7,961 nucleotides of DNA from an uncultured Sphingobium sp. (GTDB lineage: Bacteria; Pseudomonadota; Alphaproteobacteria; Sphingomonadales; Sphingomonadaceae), in NCBI GenBank assembly GCA_913773715.1, contig CAJYHD010000570.1, positions 1 to 7,961 on the forward strand, read 5' to 3'. How positions within the stretch are numbered: the first letter of the stretch is position 1; the number at the start of each line of letters is the position of its first letter. A program made the position numbers and the translations under genes. Positions 5,466 through 7,961 of this stretch are shown piece after piece. The notes below the pieces were generated by a model that was given only the letters and a program-made list of their open reading frames with translations, did not search any database and was not told the DNA's origin.

Positions 5466-6334
5466 ACTTCGTCACGAGGCGTAATGCTCCGGCCTTCCTA
5501 GCCCTCTTCTCCGGTCCCTTCTTATGGATCGCCATCTTCATGATCGTGCCGTACGCGGTCATGATCTCGGTAAGCTTCTGGACCCGCCAGTTCCCGCTCT
5601 TCGTCCCCGACTTCCAGTTCGGAAATTACGCTCAGCTCTTCCTCGATCCGCAATATGCGGCAGTTATTTTGCGAACATTGAAAATCGCAGCTATTGTGAC
5701 TGTCATTTCTAGCATCCTCGCCTATCCGGTCGCCTATATGCTAGCGTTCACGATCAAATCCGAAGCGCTGTCTAACCTTGTTTACATGCTAGTTATCGTT
5801 CCGCTTTGGGTCTCGTATTTACTGCGCGCTTATACATGGAAGATAATCCTGGGAACGAACGGAGCACTCAATTCCCTCCTGATGTCTGTCGGCATCATCA
5901 ACGAGCCGCTGTCCGTATTCCTGTACAATCAGACCGCGATGGTTATCACGCTGGTCTATATATTTATTCCCTTTATGATCATGCCGCTCTATGCGGTGCT
6001 GAAGAACATACCCAAGTCACTAGTCGAAGCGTCGGAGGATCTCGGCGTTGGCCCGTTCCAGACATTCGTTCGCGTCATCCTGCCTTTGTCCATGGGTGGA
6101 CTGGTCGCCGGAATGACCCTGACCTTCTGCCTGTCCTTCGGCGATTTCGTGGCCCCGGTCCTGGTCGGCGGACCCGATGGCACGATGGTAGCGAACCTAC
6201 TGCAGAGCCAGTTCGGCGCCGCGCTCAACTGGCCTTTGGGCTCGGCCCTCGCGACCCTCGTTCTCCTACTCGTTCTCGTCGTCCTCCAAGTATCCAGCCG
6301 CTTCGACCGGGCTGGGCAGCTCGACCTTCGATAG
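5462..6334 (+). CDS. Polyamine-type ABC transporter permease 1 (PotB family)
   Basis: The 290-residue inner-membrane protein has about six hydrophobic spans (near 11-38, 70-97, 103-122, 157-180, 211-235 and 257-277). The cytoplasmic EAA loop, EASEDLGVGPFQTFVRVILP (189-208), docks on the ATPase. I chose the ATG at 5462, which overlaps the ATPase stop and has GGAGG (5450-5454) 7 bases upstream. A GTG at 5441 is in frame, but would add seven residues encoded by that same ribosome binding site. It should form the transmembrane channel as a heterodimer with the next gene product. Length and order (ATPase, PotB-like, PotC-like) match potABCD loci. Confidence 0.93.
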   Translation: MNFVTRRNAPAFLALFSGPFLWIAIFMIVPYAVMISVSFWTRQFPLFVPDFQFGNYAQLFLDPQYAAVILRTLKIAAIVTVISSILAYPVAYMLAFTIKSEALSNLVYMLVIVPLWVSYLLRAYTWKIILGTNGALNSLLMSVGIINEPLSVFLYNQTAMVITLVYIFIPFMIMPLYAVLKNIPKSLVEASEDLGVGPFQTFVRVILPLSMGGLVAGMTLTFCLSFGDFVAPVLVGGPDGTMVANLLQSQFGAALNWPLGSALATLVLLLVLVVLQVSSRFDRAGQLDLR

Positions 6335-6342
6335 GAGCCCCC

Positions 6343-7125
6343 ATGCGATCGCTTCTCTGGTGGCAACAAGCTCTCGTCGGCGTAAGCCTCCTTGTCCTTG
6401 CGTTTCTCTACGTGCCGATCAGTCTCCTCATCCTCTTTTCGTTCAACGACAGTCCGGTCACCTCGTTCCCGCTCGCCGGGTTCACATGGCGATGGTACTC
6501 GGCAGCTCTCGCGAACGGTCAGATGCTGACGGCGCTGCAGAACAGTCTGATCGTGGCAGTTTGTGCCACGATCGTGAGTGTCGTGATCGGCGTTGCGGCA
6601 GCGATCGCACTCGATCGTTACGATTTTCTAGGCAAGCGCCTGTTCCAAAACGTCATCCTATTACCGCTTAGCCTACCCGGCCTCGTCACGGGTATCGCGA
6701 TGCTCAACTTCTACAAGCAGATCGGCATCCCGCAGAGCCTCACCGCGGTTGTCATCGGTCATTCGACGGCGCTTCTCGGGATCGTGGTGTCGCAGGTCAT
6801 GGCCCGGCTCGCGAAAGTCAATCGACGGATGTTGGAGGCCTCAGCCGACTTAGGTGCCAAGCCTCTTGAAACGTTCTGGCGCGTAACTCTGCCTCAGATC
6901 CGCACGTCAATTATCGGCGCCGCGCTCCTGTGTTTCACTCTCTCGTTCGACGAAATCCCGGTGACTTATTTTCTCACGGGGCGGGACGTGACGCTTCCGA
7001 TTTACATCTACTCGACCCTTCGGCGCGGCATTACGCCTGAAATCAACGCCATCGGCAGCATTATCGTAGCGGCATCGCTCTTGCTGGTGATCGCGTCGGT
7101 CAAACTCCTCCGAAATTCGAAGTAA
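6343..7125 (+). CDS. Polyamine-type ABC transporter permease 2 (PotC family)
   Basis: The 260-residue inner-membrane protein starts at ATG 6343, with AGGAG (6333-6337) 5 bases upstream and an 8-base gap from the previous stop. The open frame extends back to 5806, but that extension lies inside the permease 1 gene in another frame and is not protein-like. The N-terminal span is followed by LILFSFNDSP, typical of PotC, where the S-F-N motif leaves the first helix. Further spans lie near 66-90, 103-125, 133-153, 188-210 and 233-255. The EAA loop reads EASADLGAKPLETFWRVTLP (165-184). It pairs with permease 1 in the importer. Confidence 0.93.
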   Translation: MRSLLWWQQALVGVSLLVLAFLYVPISLLILFSFNDSPVTSFPLAGFTWRWYSAALANGQMLTALQNSLIVAVCATIVSVVIGVAAAIALDRYDFLGKRLFQNVILLPLSLPGLVTGIAMLNFYKQIGIPQSLTAVVIGHSTALLGIVVSQVMARLAKVNRRMLEASADLGAKPLETFWRVTLPQIRTSIIGAALLCFTLSFDEIPVTYFLTGRDVTLPIYIYSTLRRGITPEINAIGSIIVAASLLLVIASVKLLRNSK

Positions 7126-7133
7126 AACGCCTC

Positions 7134-7140
7134 AAAGGAG
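7134..7140 (+). promoter_or_regulatory. Strong ribosome binding site of the dehydrogenase gene
   Basis: AAAGGAG ends 6 bases before the ATG at 7147. It fixes the start of the dehydrogenase and sits in the 21-base gap after the permease gene. No terminator or promoter is visible between the two genes. Confidence 0.8.
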
Positions 7141-7146
7141 AAAATC

Positions 7147-7961
7147 ATGAACGATACATCGTTCACCAAGGAATTCTGGCACGCCAAGGCGACGGCGGTG
7201 AAGCTGCGCACGCAGCACTTCATCGATGGCGATTATAGGCCTGCGGCCGATGGACGTACGTTCGTCTCGATCAACCCGGCGACGGGAGCCCCGATAGCTG
7301 AGGTCGCACGCGGTAGCGCTGCGGAGGTCGATCTGGCCGTTAAGGTCGCCCGAAAGGCGTTCCGCTCAGGGGGCTGGTCCCGAATGGATCCGCGTGCTCG
7401 CATGGCCGTCCTGGAGAAGTTCTCCGCGCTCGTGGCCGAGCATGCCGAGGAGTTCGCCGTGCTCGACAGCCTCGACATGGGCAAGCCGGTCATGGACATG
7501 ATGAATATCGATGTCCCAGCATCGGTGGGGGCGCTGAAGTTCTTCTCCGAAACGATCGACAAGATCGAGGGCGCTGTTACATCGACGACCTCCAGTGCCC
7601 TTCACTACATCCTGCGACAGCCGCTCGGCGTCGTCGGCATCATCGTTCCTTGGAACTACCCCCTGATGATGGCTGCATGGAAACTGGGGCCTGCGCTAGC
7701 GACCGGAAACTCGGTCGTTCTGAAAGCGGCGGAACAGTCTCCGCTCTCGGCGAACCTTCTGGCCGAACTCTTTATCGCAGCGGGCGGACCAAGCGGCGTG
7801 CTGAATGTGGTGCATGGCCTCGGCGAAGAAGTGGGCAAGGCGCTAGCCCTCCACGACGATGTCGACAAGATCGGTTTCACGGGCTCTACCGAGGTCGGCA
7901 AGCTCCTGATGATCTATGCCGGCCAGTCCAATATGAAGCGGGTGACGACGGAATGCGGCGG
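7147..7961 (+). CDS. puuC: PuuC-like NAD(P)-dependent aldehyde dehydrogenase, N-terminal part (cut by window end)
   Basis: The first 271 codons are present; a full member is about 495. The start MNDTSFTKEFWHAKATAVKL with QHFIDGDY resembles the E. coli PuuC N-terminus, which has a YW-x-x-KA helix and LFINGEY at the same place. Cofactor-binding motifs are seen: VPWNYPL (catalytic Asn170), LKAAEQSPLSA (Lys193), FTGSTEVG (Gly246) and the general-base Glu269 in TECG. The catalytic Cys would lie about 33 residues further on, outside the window. In the Puu pathway the enzyme oxidises gamma-glutamyl-gamma-aminobutyraldehyde; relatives oxidise other aminoaldehydes. Position directly after a polyamine-type importer supports a role in breaking down the imported amine. 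The fragment shows Ala194 where Pro is common after Lys, and Cys270 where Leu is common (ELGG). The exact substrate is unproven. Confidence 0.85.
   Translation, partial: MNDTSFTKEFWHAKATAVKLRTQHFIDGDYRPAADGRTFVSINPATGAPIAEVARGSAAEVDLAVKVARKAFRSGGWSRMDPRARMAVLEKFSALVAEHAEEFAVLDSLDMGKPVMDMMNIDVPASVGALKFFSETIDKIEGAVTSTTSSALHYILRQPLGVVGIIVPWNYPLMMAAWKLGPALATGNSVVLKAAEQSPLSANLLAELFIAAGGPSGVLNVVHGLGEEVGKALALHDDVDKIGFTGSTEVGKLLMIYAGQSNMKRVTTECG

Noticed and set aside
5806..6342. 179-codon upstream extension of the permease 2 frame
   Set aside because: It overlaps the permease 1 gene in another frame and has Arg/Pro-rich non-membrane composition. The ATG at 6343 has its own ribosome binding site and starts the PotC-like similarity.
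1..7961. CRISPR arrays, tRNA or rRNA genes, and phage or toxin-antitoxin genes
   Set aside because: No regularly spaced direct repeats, tRNA-like cloverleaf or rRNA segments were recognised, and all sizeable coding sequence is accounted for by the listed genes.

Overview
The window reads as an accessory or plasmid-like stretch from an alphaproteobacterium, probably of the Rhizobiales. This is inferred from the moderately high GC content, strong G/C third positions, rhizobial-looking PAS and Pot-type proteins, and IS3/IS6-family debris. The species cannot be named from the sequence alone.

Left edge (1-387): nested insertion-sequence remnants. An IS6-family transposase gene on the minus strand, with its terminal inverted repeat ending at 387, is cut after about 61 codons. 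The cut is the tip of an IS2-subgroup (IS3 family) element whose orfA start runs off the window at base 1. Next is a 249-base non-coding gap (388-636). It holds two spaced copies of a TGCTGC-N6-GCAGCA type box, one perfect and one imperfect, starting 21 bp apart. These are the best operator candidates in the window.

Right part (637-7961): seven co-directional plus-strand genes, tightly packed (junctions of -4, +29, +85, -4, +8 and +21 bases), which read as one operon. In order they are: a triple-PAS protein with no kinase or output domain; a PAS / AAA+ / Fis-HTH regulator of the NtrC/TyrR type; a PotD/PotF-type periplasmic binding protein; a PotA-type ATPase; PotB- and PotC-type permeases; and the first 271 codons of a PuuC-like aldehyde dehydrogenase cut by the window end. 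Together they suggest sensing, uptake and oxidation of a polyamine-like or other amine compound.

The most unusual part is the regulator pair. The AAA+ protein has lost the sigma-54 contact motif (GAFTGA is replaced by GSALDT). It also has Gln where the Walker B catalytic Glu should be (LDQ instead of LDE). Walker A, the arginine-finger region and the Fis HTH are kept. It therefore looks like a TyrR-like, non-sigma-54 regulator with probably impaired ATP hydrolysis. It is translationally coupled to a separate PAS-only partner and preceded by boxes with TyrR-box geometry. This may be a poorly described split PAS/degenerate-AAA+ control system for amine catabolism.
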